A stretch of DNA of 62,759 bases from Echinostoma caproni (Eukaryota; Platyhelminthes; Trematoda; Plagiorchiida; Echinostomatidae). Location of the stretch: NCBI GenBank assembly GCA_900618425.1, contig UZAN01040205.1, positions 5,950 to 68,708 of the forward strand, read 5' to 3'. The translations under genes and the position numbers were made by a program. This document shows, piece after piece, positions 10,453 through 24,184 of this stretch; positions within the stretch are counted from its first letter, which is position 1, and each line of letters opens with the position of its first letter. The notes under the pieces were generated by a model that saw only the letters and a list, made by a program, of their open reading frames with translations, was not told where the DNA came from and made no database searches.

Positions 10453-12654
10453 ATGACTAACTCAATCTGTCTATTTCATACATGCGTGTCTGGCGAACCA
10501 TTTCACAGCAGAAACTGGTAAATTTGATAAGTGGTATCACAGTCAGATGATCCATAGCTTTGGAAGCGTTGAGTATCACAGAGAGAAGTTGTAAGTTTGA
10601 CTTTGCATTCTTCAATATTTCACTAGGTTAATCGCCTCAGGTTGTTCAAAAAAACAAGTGTGGTTCGCTATTTGAGATTTAAGACTCATGGTTTGCGTCC
10701 TTTCCGATAAGTGCAAATTTTCAGTATCAGAATATGATTAAGACATTAAATTTAAGTTACAGTGAAAGTAGCATGGACTTCCGTTTTTGCAAGATGCGAT
10801 CTCTGCTTAACAAACCTTTGCTGACCGTCTATTTGAGAGGCCTGTTCGCGTACGCAAATGGCCTATTCGAACTAAATAAGCTTCAGCTGACTCTTGCTAG
10901 GCTTAACTACAGAAGTTGTTTCCATTGCCTTCTGTCGCTTGATCGCTTGATCAGTCGTCGTTTGATTTCACACCAGATCAACCTTGATGACAATAGCAAT
11001 GTAGGTAGATTTAAAAGCTTACAACCACTTATTCGGGATTAGTATGTGGTGGTTACCATGTTTTCACAATCCTTTTTGATATACACAGTTGGGTGTATTT
11101 GCGGCCATGTGTCCAATACTCATTGGCCAGAGGTTCTGGACGTAAGGAAACAAAAGCACAGGAGTTGTGAAGAACATTTACTGAAATAAGTTATGAAAGG
11201 TCACTGCCATAGCTGCATGCAAAAAGTACAATGAAGTAATTGTATGGTTTTCAACTTTCACGCTTTTGATATCATCATCTCAGAGTTGTTCAAAATCCAT
11301 CTTCTTTTCTTAATCTCCAGAAAAAGTCATTTGCGTTGGAGAAGGACTAGTTCTAAGCTGATCATATCTCTCGTTTGTACTAATTGTAGCTCAATTTGTA
11401 TTCACTTACTCCATAATCGTATGCTGGATTAACCCAGTCAGGCGAATGTTACATTCAGTGTGTGACAGCGTTTTCGTTTTCGAGCACCGCGGCACTCACT
11501 GTATCCTTCCCCTCAACCCCGAATGCACCAAGTCAGGCTAGACCCAGATGAACGCCAGTCGCAGGCTCAATCATTTCTAACGCATACCTAATCATCTGTC
11601 TATTTTAGCAATAAATAAACGCCTGTAGACGGGATAGAATCATCAATTATTGTAGATGTTTTATCTAGCCAGAGGGAATAACTGGATTAAAACAGAAAAA
11701 AGCTTTTCATCACACAACAAGTGGAATAAAAGTTTTGATATCATCAAATTTAAGAATCATAGTGACATAGTAAACACATTTACATTACTGACTGGAATGA
11801 ATAAAAAATTAACAATAGCTAGTTGAGACTTACGATTGAGCACATCACAAGCAATTTGGACACTCCGATCTTCGCGTTTCCCTTTTCGAGATGAATGAGT
11901 CGCACGCTACTTACTAATTTATTTTATAATCCCGTTTCCAGTTATGTGGCCACAGCCCAAATTCATCCTAGTGATTACTCTGTGAATGTAAAATTATGAC
12001 TGCTACCCCTTCTTCTTAAACCGCTTATCTCCAGCTCTTCTAGTTCGGACCATCTACCTTTGTCATTCTTCTGTCCGTGACATCTAAAAATAGTTCTGAT
12101 CCGACTGGGATCAAACAAACAGGTGGACCGAAGGAAGATAAATGATTCTGTGAAGTGGTTTCTACTAGTACACATTATTGAAGTATCACACGCGATCACA
12201 CTTCCCATGTTAGATACCTTGCGGAGCAAGCTGTTCTTAAGAACTGTGGTGTAAAAGGGTCCTCCAACATATGATATCAATGGAAGCCTGCCCGTCTTTC
12301 TCAGTAGCATTTGTCTTCAGCTACTACAATAATTCAATTTAGAGTCGCAACCCTACTCAAAAACGGTCAATCAAGCGTTTTACAGCTTTTAAATCAACAT
12401 ATATAACCCTTGTAAACCACCGTTTAGTTTCTCAGATTTCCAGATTTACATTCTCTGCCAAAATAACCTGCGTTACTCCTACTTTGGATCAGTCTGACTT
12501 CTCCACACCAAGGAGTCATTTGGGGGAGTCGCTCCTGGGTCTGATTCCGAATGGTACGATTATGCATGACAGCACATGTCCCACTTTAGTGCCCTCAGCC
12601 ATTTGCGTGACCTACTAGAATAACCTTTGCTACGCCTCGACGCGTTGAAATGAG
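10453..12654. other. Non-coding DNA, no gene recognised
   Basis: This flanks the upstream side of the PLE. Any 5' untranslated or terminal-repeat sequence of the element would lie in the first few hundred bases, but no repeat of it was found elsewhere in the window. No other feature could be supported. Confidence 0.4.
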
Positions 12655-12750
12655 TTTTACCCCAAATGTGCCGTGGACTGAATCAACTGAGATTTGTATG
12701 GTGAAGATGAAGTCAAGTGGATGATCAGTTCAAATCAGTAACATCAAAAT
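12655..12750 (+). repeat. Possible tail fragment of hammerhead SINE subfamily C
   Basis: The stretch from about 12676 to 12745 resembles the tail of the 3.7 kb SINE: a run like caactgagatttgta, then a motif like ggatgatcagttcaaatc against ggatggtcagctcaaatc. Identity is only moderate, and the ribozyme part is absent. It may be an old fragment or a chance match. Confidence 0.35.
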
Positions 12751-15700
12751 TAGTACTAAAGAGGTGTCTATGTACATTTACAGGTTGAGGGATGTTTCTT
12801 ATGTGTGTGTAATTTGAGAAAAATTACTGAACGCCTCATCCACTGACTTATTTGCACTATTTGCTGTTCGAACTATAGATAATTGTAATTTTAGCTTTTG
12901 TAGTGCCCCACCTTCCTGTCTTCCGTCACCCAGCTGTGATATCCAAACTTTTGAGCTACAAACGACGAGTTCAGTGATGAAAACATCTGCTAGCGCACAT
13001 TGGCGGAGCCACACCATAAGCGCAACCCTTTCAGGCCATTGACTGTCAACTTGTGTTGAAGAGAAACGAGCTGGTGCAACCCGCTCTATCAAATATTCCT
13101 AATTGTCGAACGGAGCTTATGGCACCAGTAGAATTTGACTGTCGAATTTTATGAATTGTATTGGTTCAGCTAAATAAACCATCCTATTTATTTTGCATTG
13201 GGAAATTTTTCAGTTGATAAAATACACCTTCAACTTGAGGATTGTAACAACATAGAATAAAAGACCCGCTATCACACTGCTTCAAGAATCTTAAACAAAT
13301 ATAGTGCTAATAAATGGCAATTCAAATTACGGTCAAAATATAATGTGGAAAACCAATGATATGTGTACTTTGTACAGATTTTGAAGGTGAAAATAAGGCG
13401 AAAATGAAACAGATGAGAATTTCGGAACGAAATTTGGTCTCAGTCAAGCAGAAGCTGCAAAGTCATCGATTGCTGAAACAATGAATGCGGTTAGTGTTGA
13501 AGAATTAATTATACCATCCGATTATGGTGTGTATAAAGAGTGATTATTTTGAACCATTAGTATAAATTTCAGCAGAAATTCAATGCTCATGATTTGCTCG
13601 TTATAAACCCCGGAAACATGCATTCGGTTACACTTCATATTCTGATTTTGGTACTGGGATCATCGAGCATTTAGAATAATAACATTAATGTTTTACTTCT
13701 TTTTTCATTTCCTGCGTGTACAAACGTACAATCGATTTTCAGTAAAAACGGGTCCTGACCAATCGAATGCAGTCTGAAGAGAACGCAGAAATAGAGTGAA
13801 TGGACGGGATCGAAATTAAAACCTTCTAATGTCTTTCTAGATGTTCTTCAACACATCTCCACCATTACCGTTTATTAATTACCAATTTTGAAAATTTTAG
13901 ACCATATAATTTAGTAAACAAGAAGTGAATAAATGGAATAAAAAATCTCGATACTTTTACTTGGCATGGGTTGCCATGAACCTCACCTAAAAGTTCTCCT
14001 CGAGCTCCACCATCTACATCCTTTGATTCTAAGAGTCTCGTTGCAGTATTTTATTCATCATTAAAGAACATTCAGCAACAATGTCCAAATCACAAAAGTG
14101 AAGGAGACAAAATAGGGCGTGCGGTAACGGACAATGCCAATGTGTGTGGTAATTCCTGAGATTTTAATGACAAATTACAGTTTTCCTCTAACAATGGGAC
14201 GAATGACACTGTTTTTCCGTTATATTACATGAAAAATGAAACCCAACTTGAGAACGAATTCAATAATCAGAATCGGTTTGCACAGTTACCCCTTTGCTTA
14301 CATAACTACTGGTAAATAATTACTGTGGATCTATATGCTCAAAGACATTTAAATTGACCAAGGTAACATGTTAGCAAAATAATAATTTGAAATGACTTTC
14401 TGTTGTTGATACGTCCAAGTTGAGACACAATTTCACTTCATCATAGGAATGTTTTGTGGGTGCTGTTTAACTGATCTCTATTGGGGTTCAAGGTCACTCC
14501 TTACGACGAATCCAATTGTGCGATGTTGAGAATCGTATTCTAAACTTTAACCAAACGTTATTAGCCAGACGATTGTTTTACTTCAAATGCCAAAAATGCG
14601 CCTTTCTTTATTGCTGAGTATTTAGCTCAACCCTTCAAACACGATGTTTAGTGAAAATGTCCTCCCTCCAATTACTGGATTTGGTGTTGAATACGAAGTA
14701 GTACTTTTGACGGATAGAATAAAATTTTCCATAAGTGCCCAACGTGAAACACGGTTTTCATCGCGTGTCTAGGTTGTGTTAAATAAACTTGACATCAGGA
14801 CCGTGGGCGTGAATTAAATTGAAATCTCAATAAGTTAATCCGTAGAAAACTATTCACAGATACTCATTACGATGAGAAAAGAATTCATTTTGACATCTAC
14901 CGTATGGAGTTGTATACAGTCACATCAAGTTAATGGTCAACGGGGATTAACAAATATTGTGTAACACTCACCTTTGGCCATTCTCCAGAAGATGCAATTT
15001 CGGATGCCCTAATCACTTTGTATATGTGACAGAATAACTGAATATCGTCGAATGTTATCATTGTATGGTTGTACTCGGTTTGTTATTAAACTGTTCTCCG
15101 AGAGTTTGTCATTACATTTTGTGGCAAAGCAATTTTTCGCTAATCTTCTCATGTTGGTGCTGAAGTTTTCTGTGAAGCAATGCCTGAATTTATATATTTT
15201 CCAAGACCCGGGTCGCATGGCTAGCACACCGTGCTCAACGAAAATTATCCTTTATGCATGCGTCTACGATGATAATGTTGCTCATTAAGACCTCGCGGTG
15301 AGTGAAAACATCTGCTCACAATGGTAAGCGTGAATTATTCACGGTGTTGAGTTTGTTGTCCTAATGAAGGGGGTAAATGTAGAGCTTTTTGTACTTCAGT
15401 ATAATTTGCAATTTTTATTTTTTATCCTATTACAAACCAAGTTATTGCTAAGTTGTTCATGCGAAGAAAAATCTAGAATACTTTGGTACATAGCAAGGAA
15501 GGTTCAACTTTAACAAGTTGGCAGGAGTGATACACTACCAATTCAAGCATTGTCTTCAAACAGAGAAAACACGATAGTATTTACCAATGATTACTGGTTG
15601 ATTGCGATATGTCAGTGCCTGCAAAAGAATAGCTCTGCCATATATATTCATCGACTGGCATTGACGATGTGCACACATTAAAAAGAGGTTATTTGAATCA

Positions 15701-18700
15701 CCAGGATCAGAAATTTTGAACTCTATTGACATCAAAAACCGATATACAGTCCCCTTTGTTTCGAGACTGGAAAACCCGCAATCACTTGGAATGTACCTTA
15801 TTGTTGTTGGCTGACATTTAACATAAACGATCCCAAACAGCTCAACCCAGGTTATTTTCCTAATGGAAACACGAGGATAACTCTCATCTCGAGCAGCTGG
15901 TCAGAATTACAGCGGTTTGGTATATTCACAATTGGAAACAATACATTTTTAATAAAGCTCCTGAAAATTGCAGTACCAGGAGTGATTGCCGTTGCTAAAG
16001 GTTGTCCGGATGAATTTTCATATAAACTACCAGTTCTTGGGAGATATGTTGATATTAAAATTAATTTTGCAAATACATTGATCAAGTAACTTCAACTATC
16101 AATCTACCTGTAACTTTATATCCCCAAGTCTATGTATTTATTTATCTAAGCATTAAATCGTTTTGCTTTCTCCACATACATCAATCTCCCCAGGGCGGTT
16201 TACTTAACAGAAACCGCTATCATAATCTTCTCAGTGAAGATCAATAGTTTTGTCCGAATACACCATAATTACACAGTGTAAGAAAAAAAGGAACGAACAA
16301 GTCCGTTTGCGGTAATTTTGTTTTTAACGACGTGGATAGGATTTGTTCAGAATGTATACCGTTTTACACACGTTATTGTGATTTAAAACGGATATCGTAG
16401 CCTATCCAGTACTGCCATTGGGACAGTGAAAATCAATTTGATATTTTCTCTCTTTTGATGGTATAGAAAATTACTCACAAAATGAAACAACAATATATTT
16501 TGCCTCGCGATTCAAATTAATCAAACAAATGTGTTCCATCAACAACTATCCGATGAAATGACCCTCTTCAATTGCAATACCCTCTCTCTCTCTCGCTATT
16601 TCGAATTGAATAAGCGGAGTCATTTTTGTCAGAATGTGGACAACTACCGAAACCAGACAGAGCATACTTAGCTATACCCGTTTGTCGGTGAATTAGTTCA
16701 GGTTTTTCTCTCGAGTGAAACACATACCCAGTTCATGATAATAAATTTTCATGGTGCGGTAAAGATCATGGCACACAGTCAAATCGTAAATCATGTAAAA
16801 GCTGTGGCTAAAATGCATAGACCTCAATCAGGTCTGTGCCGACAGTGAAAAGGTCATATTTGGATGAGCACCAAGTAGAAAGACTACAGTCATCTGATAT
16901 CAGTGATCGATGTTCCTTTCGAGAAAACAGAATAAAATCTGAATTCCACATGCTGAAAGCGTTTCGAATCACACCGACCTAGATACTCGCATATGTAAAC
17001 GGGGTAGGAAACCTGCAATTTGACGAGAAATAGACATTAGTTTTGGAAGCTTGACGAACAATTTAGTAAAACATGTATTGCTAAAGGTAACAAATGGATC
17101 AACTGCAACCACAAAGATATAGAAAAATACTTATTGGAGAATCCACTTTCAGTTGAGGCAAATTCGGAAGTGTAATTTGATGAATTCCCCTTGCATGACT
17201 AAGATACAACCCGAGTTATAGTGAAGTGGTGATGATAAATCTGATATGCAAAAGTTCAACATTCAATCATGCAGCGTTGTGCCCAAACCTGTGACAAACT
17301 GCGAACTTTTTGTCAGTTTATTTTGGGTCAAAAGGAGATGAAACTACGGTTGCTTTTAACGTGACGTATTTTTTACAGTGACTTTTCGGTGAGATATGTA
17401 CTGAACTCAGATTATGTCATGGCTTACGTTGTACTGTGCCATTCCTTTACATTAGTTACTCCTGAAAACACACTACGCAGAGACTGATGATGTAGTCACA
17501 GGCTCCTCTGTGTGACCAGCTTTGTTTAATGACGTGTTACTGTCATTGGAATATGAATCATTCAATAGTCCAGCAAGTATTTGTGCGAGATTTATTGAAG
17601 ATTGGAGAGGAGGTTTGTGGTGTTTTCCCAACGAGTGGAGATCCAAGAAATCTCATAATAAGGGGGGGGTGCACTGGAAAAGCTATTATTTTGTCGTAAC
17701 TGTTGATTAAGACTAAATGAATTCCGAAGATTCGGCAGCAAGCAGTCAAATAAAAAGAGACTGGTCAGCCTGTACGGACTACCTCCAATTAGTGCCCACC
17801 TCGTGGATATTGGAGGGATCCACTGTTTCTTCAGTATCCCTATGTTCTTCCTTATGCATAACACAGTGTAACACTAACTAAAAAAGGCCAAGAACATTTT
17901 ATGTGTAGAATATTGAAATAGTTGTGTCTTATAGTAACTTTCACCACGTATATATTGTTAGGAAATAAGATCTCAGTGCACAAGAGTAAATTACGGAGGC
18001 GTGTGTAGACCGTATTACTTTAAGATATAGCTGAATGCCACAAAGCTGACTATATTACTGCTTAGTCCATTTTGTGTAGACTTTGTACACAGAACGAACG
18101 AACTCACGTCACTTCGTTCGTGAATAGCTCTGACCGCACTTTCTTCAATCGACAAAATGATGTCAGGTGCATGGATCTTTTCGTTCATGTCGATGGTTAA
18201 ACCGTTTCACAGTAGCCTCACCTTCATAAAACCATGCAACTCGAAAACTACTGACCTGGATCGAAAGAACCCGAGCTCACCAGCCATTTTGATATTCTTA
18301 TCACCACCCAAGTTCACACACAGAAGAAATGCCCACTGTTTGGTTCCTAAAGCTACTATCCCATATGCACCCAATTTCTAAGTTTAGGCTCATCGAACGC
18401 TTTTGTTAACACCATTCGTACATACATTTTTGATCCACACTGCTTGCATCGATTTGGAATAAACGTCCCGGATATCTGCACGTCATTTCATTGATTCCCT
18501 TGTGCAAACAAACTTGCGAAATAAGATCTTTTCAATTTCAGAAAGGTATCAACAAAGCATTTCGATTTCTCTTTAGACCAAATGAGGTTTCTCAAACAAG
18601 TTCTTCAAATATTTCCCTAGCTCTCTTTTGAGTAAAAATATTGATCTTTTAGGGGGAAATTGTTTTTAATTTGCTGAAATTCAAAATACCAGAAAGAAAT

Positions 18701-19458
18701 CCTGTTGGCCAAAATGTTACAAACCAAATCTAGGGCATTTTGTTAAATCACAGAGCATAAAAAATAAGAGATTATTATTTTTTTGAACTGAATAACAGAA
18801 TAGGGAGTGTGAGACGAATTTCCATGGAATTTCTTCCGACTGCTTTGAGTTAATGGACAACAAAAAAGTGGTTTCTCGTTAGTGTAAACACATGCAGAAA
18901 ATGAGTCTCCGCCCAATGTGTGATTTGTTGCTTAGGCCCACGCAAGCAGAACGTGTCTGAGTAAACGGGAAATATTTGTCACAATGAGCTCATCTAACAA
19001 CTGTCGACTCAGGGTGCACCGCTTTATCTTTGTTCCCCTTCACGATCACAGTCGTTATCATCGTGTTATCACCACTACCCTGTTGCGCTTACTCGTCGAA
19101 CCAATCCAAAATAGGCAAATTCATGAGATTTTCGGGCGCAACAGTCTGAGTCGATACACTCGTTCACGTCCCTGAATCAAATCAGCCGTGAACGGAAATT
19201 GTTTTTTTTTGAGTTCTTTCATTTTTGTCAAATCACAAAGCATTCGATGAAAAACGAAAGGAAAATCCTTGTATCTGTGCGGGATTTGTTTCACAGGTCA
19301 CATTCGCCCCGACTGTATATCAATCATTTTTCATCCGCATTGTCACAAATGTAAGGTGAATCAATTTGTTAGAAATCGCAGTGATATTTGAATCAGCTGT
19401 TTTGAGCTCATAAGAATGAGTTATTCAGGTTGTTTAGCCAAAGTATTTCTACATGCAG
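12751..19458. other. Non-coding DNA, no gene recognised
   Basis: No retroelement motif, tRNA-like unit or convincing exon was found in this AT-rich stretch. The minus-strand frame of 97 codons at 12799-13092 is open, but I recognise no family in it. An eight-G run lies at 17662-17669. Confidence 0.4.
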
Positions 19459-19822
19459 CTCCAAAGTGATATTCTGTACATTGAGAACAGCTAATGCTAT
19501 CAATTGCTATCCAGTAACAGAGCATCGCAAAAAGGTTCATATTTTTAATTTGACCCGTATTTCAAGTGATGCTAAGCGAATGGCTCAGTTTTCTCCTGCC
19601 CCACTTGTCAATAATATTATTTATTTATCGAGCTCTTTAGAGTTACATGATCCTCCGAAATCCCTCGAAAAAGACGTCTATCATCGTCCATGCATCGTAA
19701 TAAGGATTACTTTAAAACTGCGTCAGGAACCTCTTAACATATTTATATCACCTGCTTCAGGATTAATCGTATATAGAGACAAGCGAGACAATCGGTGCCC
19801 TCCGACGACCAGATTAGTATAA
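19459..19822 (+). CDS. Candidate coding segment, 121 codons, unrecognised
   Basis: An open frame of about 120 codons follows an acceptor-like site (tttctacatgcag) and ends at a stop at 19820-19822. Composition is mixed and fairly protein-like, with blocks such as YPVTEHRKKVHIFNLTRI and RMAQFSPAPLVNNIIYLSSS. It contains no domain I can name, no start codon context and no partner exon. Frames of this length are only marginally unexpected in 62 kb of AT-rich DNA read six ways, so this may be chance. Confidence 0.15.
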
Positions 19823-21649
19823 AGAAATATATGGTCATTTGCTGTAGGAGAACCCCAGATCCATGTTCTTCACATCAGAACCTACGGTACTGGTTCGCGG
19901 TGTTTGGTTACCAATGCCGCAGTTCAATACTGTGTAACCAGATGAGGAGATCGTCTCAGAATCTCGCTTACTAATTGAGCACGAATAAATACCAAATTTA
20001 GCGACATTGACGAAATTATGTCAAGTTTTCTATGGCGATCAGTTGTTGCCTAAATATGCTGTTGAGAGTTGAGGCTTCCTACGGTAATATCAACGTGATG
20101 CTTGGACATCAGTGCTCAAAAACGTTCAAGTTTCTAATATCGTCGGATCTAAACTATCTAAGACAGTATGAATTAGATGTTTTCCTGAAATACAAACATA
20201 ATTAGCAAAGGTTTACTTTATAGTGTGTCCTTAGTGTTTTACGAAGCTGGCACAGCCTACGCCCCTTCATGGTCCTCTCAACCTTGCTTTTTAGTGTATT
20301 ACCGTGTCACCCATTTACCCTTTGATGGTTTACCACCGAAGAGATAAGTTACCTATCTGAGGCCGACCGACAAGCTCGATAGAATTCAGATGAACAATTG
20401 GTAACTCAGATATCTTAAGATGGAAGATTGTTAAGCATATTATCCGATATATGATTTGATACAAAAATGGGTTCAATAGATGAAAACTGTTTTGGAGCCA
20501 GAGTTATCACAATAAAGAATTTCAGTTTTTGATGCTTAGGGTTGGCGAATTACAGGTATTGTAAAATGCAAACTGACCAAACCCATTGTTCTACCCGAAA
20601 ACAAACTTGAAACTGTGAAAATCATTAGAAGGCTAATAGACATTAGGCAGTCAGTATCCCTTTGGAAATCATACCTGGACATGCACAAATGATCTTAATG
20701 ACACGATCATTCACCGGAAAGCTGATAGAACTATTTTGTCTCGCACAAAACAACAATTTCCTCCTGGTGGAACATGGCTAACATGAGCAAGGTCACATTA
20801 CTAAAACATAACTACAGAATAACGAATACGAGTGAGGCGGAATCAAAAAATACTATCATTTGATCGGCCTCGACGTGACACGGTACTGACACACTGTTCA
20901 GAAAACCAATACCAGCTGAAATAGACGTATTTTGGTTGCCGGTCTTGTTGTGTATATTTCCCATTCTCTGTTAACGATGAACTTGTTTGCTTGTCACCAA
21001 TTCCCTCGGCATAGCCGTATATTCATTCAGGTGAAAATGAAATCGGTATTCATTTTTGTTTGTTCTCAACATTTTGGCCTATCTTTACGATTTGCCCAGG
21101 CAAGTGTCGAATGTCAGTGTTTTCGGTTTTACTCGAGTGATCATTAGTTCGAGGCTGTAAATGCATGGTTGGATTCTATTTTTTATTTATGGTGTTCAGT
21201 TCCCTCTTCTGTTTTTGTAGATATGGATAGCTTGCGTTAGTGTTGCGTTTTGTCTACCTTCACAGATACCGTGGGAAAAGAATAAAACTTCTACCGGTTG
21301 ACCTGACCTGTTGATATCGTAACCAGTGTTCTAAAAATGTTCTACCCGAGGAGAGGGGAAAACGTTCTCTATAATGTTACGGTACATTCAAAACTTTGTT
21401 TTACTATTGAGAATTCAGTAGTTGCCAAAGCTAGTTGGAAAGCAAACAACTTCTCTCGGGTATTTTCACTCATCCTGTTAAATAACATTTAGTGGTAAAG
21501 TGCGTATGTGGGGACAGATATTGGCTGGTTTTTTTTACATTAATCGGAGGTACATTGTTGTGCGATTGTGGAGGAGGAGGAGGATGACAAGGTTTAGTGT
21601 GCCAGTTGATGTGCACGTTCTCCACTTGGGTTAATGAATATGCCATGTT
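19823..21649. other. Non-coding DNA, no gene recognised
   Basis: Nothing could be supported apart from a short GGA-rich run near 21569-21583. Confidence 0.4.
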
Positions 21650-22035
21650 CTGTCTTGGTATTCACATTAGGCCTAGGCAATTAAAGCTCTTAAACCAATC
21701 ATTTTTGGAAACACAAGATTAGGCATAATAAGCTAATGGTAACCGTCCAAAAATCGTGCCATACTCGATCGTTCATGTGTTATGAGATACGCAATATTGA
21801 AAACTATTTTCGGTTCCATCCTCTGGTTTATTTCTACGAAATGATCCACGATCGAGCTTAAGATAGAGCCGGTCTTTTCCTGCCTTAAGCATCGAGGGTG
21901 GTGTTCTTCAATGCTGTGATACAAATGTCCCATCGTGCGACCCATACAACGTGCAACACAGACGCAGACGGATAATTTAGCATGAATGAGAGCACTTCCG
22001 GTAGCCTGTCCTTCACTTGCATTTGTATCACCCAT
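21650..22035 (-). mobile_element. Remnant of a second PLE: GIY-YIG endonuclease end
   Basis: The minus-strand frame at 22035-21733 contains CMGRTMGHLYHSIEEHHPRC, which lines up with the YIGRT...RI.EHxP core of PLE endonucleases, with YIG reading CMG. It is followed by TGSILSSIVDHFVE and VFNIAYLI, again typical of the PLE C-terminal half. After a stop, the continuation LIMPNLVFPKMIGLRAL resembles the NPxLCxxKxxVxxL end of these proteins. The sequence differs greatly from the PLE at 8.4 kb, so it is a different lineage. No reverse transcriptase part was found next to it on the N-terminal side. Confidence 0.6.
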
Positions 22036-24069
22036 GATTCAGATAAAACCGATTCTATTTCTGTTGTGGGTAAAGTGTAATTTTCAGTCCCTCAAAATAC
22101 TTTTTTGTGAATAGTTCCTTATCGGAGATAGACAGGGCTTTCCTGTACTAGCGTGAGCCAAATATTGTCATCAAAGAATTTACCTGGATTTATCAATAAT
22201 TCTTTCGTTCAGTCCTCATTACATATTTCAAATTCGATTAAAGGAGACCGGTTGTAACTCCACGTTACGAACAGCTACCGCTTAATCAGGAAAACTACTA
22301 GTAACAAGCCTGTGATTCATTTGCTCTCGGAATAATCAGAGCTACCATCTAAAGTTGAGTTCACTACCTGCTGTGTTGTTACTGCTTTTGATACTCATAA
22401 AATGCATTAAACTGATCAAAAACTTGCATTTTTGGGCCAGCTTCCCTTAAAGAAATGCTACAAATACTTCATACCTCCACTCTCGCATTACTGCGATTGC
22501 AATTCTGCTATAAACAAGTTCCTTAAACGATCATTGCGGTATTGCGCTAAGGTTTGAACAAACTGTAATCCGAACATTCACACCCCTGAACCAGAAACCT
22601 ACCTGATTTTTCCATGAGCATTATTATTTCTGTCAGACGGCAACCCGTAAACAAACTCTAAAGGAAAAGAGTGATTAATTATTGTGCAATCAACATCGAT
22701 CACCGCTGCAACCGTTTTTAACGTTGTGAAAGTCAGTTGTCGATTAGATACCTATTTCATGAACAGTTAGTCCCTATATGAATATAAGTATTATTATAAT
22801 AGATGTGTTCTACTGATGAAGTAGATTTTGATCAATATATCTGAGTTAGCACATTAGGGGATTTTGGCTGTCAATTGGTTCACGAATTATCTTTTCCTTT
22901 ACAGTTAGAGTAAACAACCCATTCGCCAACAATTCTCTCACTCTGATGGTCAACGGATCCGTGATCACATCTACCGGCACAAACTTAATTTGACCTAAAT
23001 TCTGTTTGGTGATTAGCTTCTACGTGTCTCTATATAAACCTGCTTTCACGCCCCGTATACAACAGGAATCCCTACAGGTGTATTGAAGCTATATGTTAAT
23101 GGAAAACCAAACGGGGCTATCATATGAAAAGCCTGAGTTACATAAACCCTAGGGCTTATTCAGAGGTTTCCACAGATAGATCAAACCACATATTGACAAA
23201 AAACTGACCTTCAACTCCAGAGACGGTGGTGCACTTTTCTCACACATACAGACACATACAAACACCTACACATTAAATCCCGTAAGTCTTTTCACTTAAA
23301 AGTGAATGAATAAATGGGAATCTTCCATAGATGAAGATTGTTGATCTTAGGTACAAACATCCCGGTGGTGCATGCGTGCTTACGTGCGCGTCCGTATTGC
23401 ATTCATGTGCTCTGTCGAAGCGACCCCAGCCATGGTCAAATATTCTCGTTCAGCCAAACTAACGACTTGCGTGACATTTCAGCTTCTTCCATCTTCCTTC
23501 CAGTTCCATTGATTGATGGTCCAGATGCACCGCGTATCTTCCGCCGAACAGATCAGGAGGCATATATGGTCCATTCACGCACCCCATCACTGTGCTTCGC
23601 TGTATCCATCCATTCCCGTGCACCACCATCAATATCCTCTAACCACAACCAAAGTCGATCTACGCCATGGCAGCCACTGCCTCCTTCGCGCAATCTCCCA
23701 CCCCCACTCACACAACCTATCGTGTTGACCTTTATCCATGGCTCCAGACGATCGAAACGCATCACAATTTATCAAAATAAAATCTGCACGTGACATTCGG
23801 ATTTCATAATAACCCTGACAGAGTTGTGTGGGATGGCATGGCAATAGCGAGCGAGAGAGGAGTCGTGTTCACTCTCTTATTTACCGGTCCATAGGTCTGT
23901 GGATTTCCTCTCATGTTAATCATTATTTTCGTATGAACTTAATCTCCAACCATTACATGGGTGGAGACTGTGTTTTTAGAATTCAACTAATCACCACAGA
24001 AAACCTCTTTGAAACCTAGATAGAATTTACATTTAGATTGAAACGTGTGATGTATACTTTGGAATGTTA
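22036..24069. other. Non-coding DNA with one GC-rich open patch
   Basis: A 151-codon plus-strand frame spans 23338-23793 in a GC-richer patch that is also open on the minus strand. Its Ser/Pro/His-rich translation matches nothing I recognise. A CA-rich tract lies at about 23238-23272. No hammerhead or tRNA-like unit was found. Confidence 0.4.
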
Positions 24070-24184
24070 CGTCGAGTGATTCGCAACACTCATGAGGGCC
24101 AGAAAAGTAGAAACCGCAGTCCAGCGCTTCCTAACTTTTCCGCCCACGCTTTATTTGCACCTTACAAGACGAAAGTTCCCCATA
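24070..24184 (+). mobile_element. Degraded hammerhead SINE, subfamily B
   Basis: This stretch aligns with the middle and tail of the 56.3 kb SINE. Shared blocks are gaaacc then gtccagcgcttccta (against gtccagtgcttccta), and cgctttatttg followed by gacgaa and ttcccc. The ribozyme core reads CTCATGA (24089-24095) instead of CTGATGA. GAAA and GTC are retained, but stem II and stem I pairings are lost. The tRNA-like head is not recognisable. It is an old, inactive copy. Confidence 0.6.

Noticed and set aside
12799..13092. 97-codon minus-strand frame as a gene or SINE
   Set aside because: Weak resemblance to trematode repeat-derived peptides could not be anchored by any A box, B box or second copy in the window.
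23338..23793. 151-codon frame as a gene
   Set aside because: It lies in a GC-rich patch open in several frames and matches nothing recognisable; possible but unsupported.
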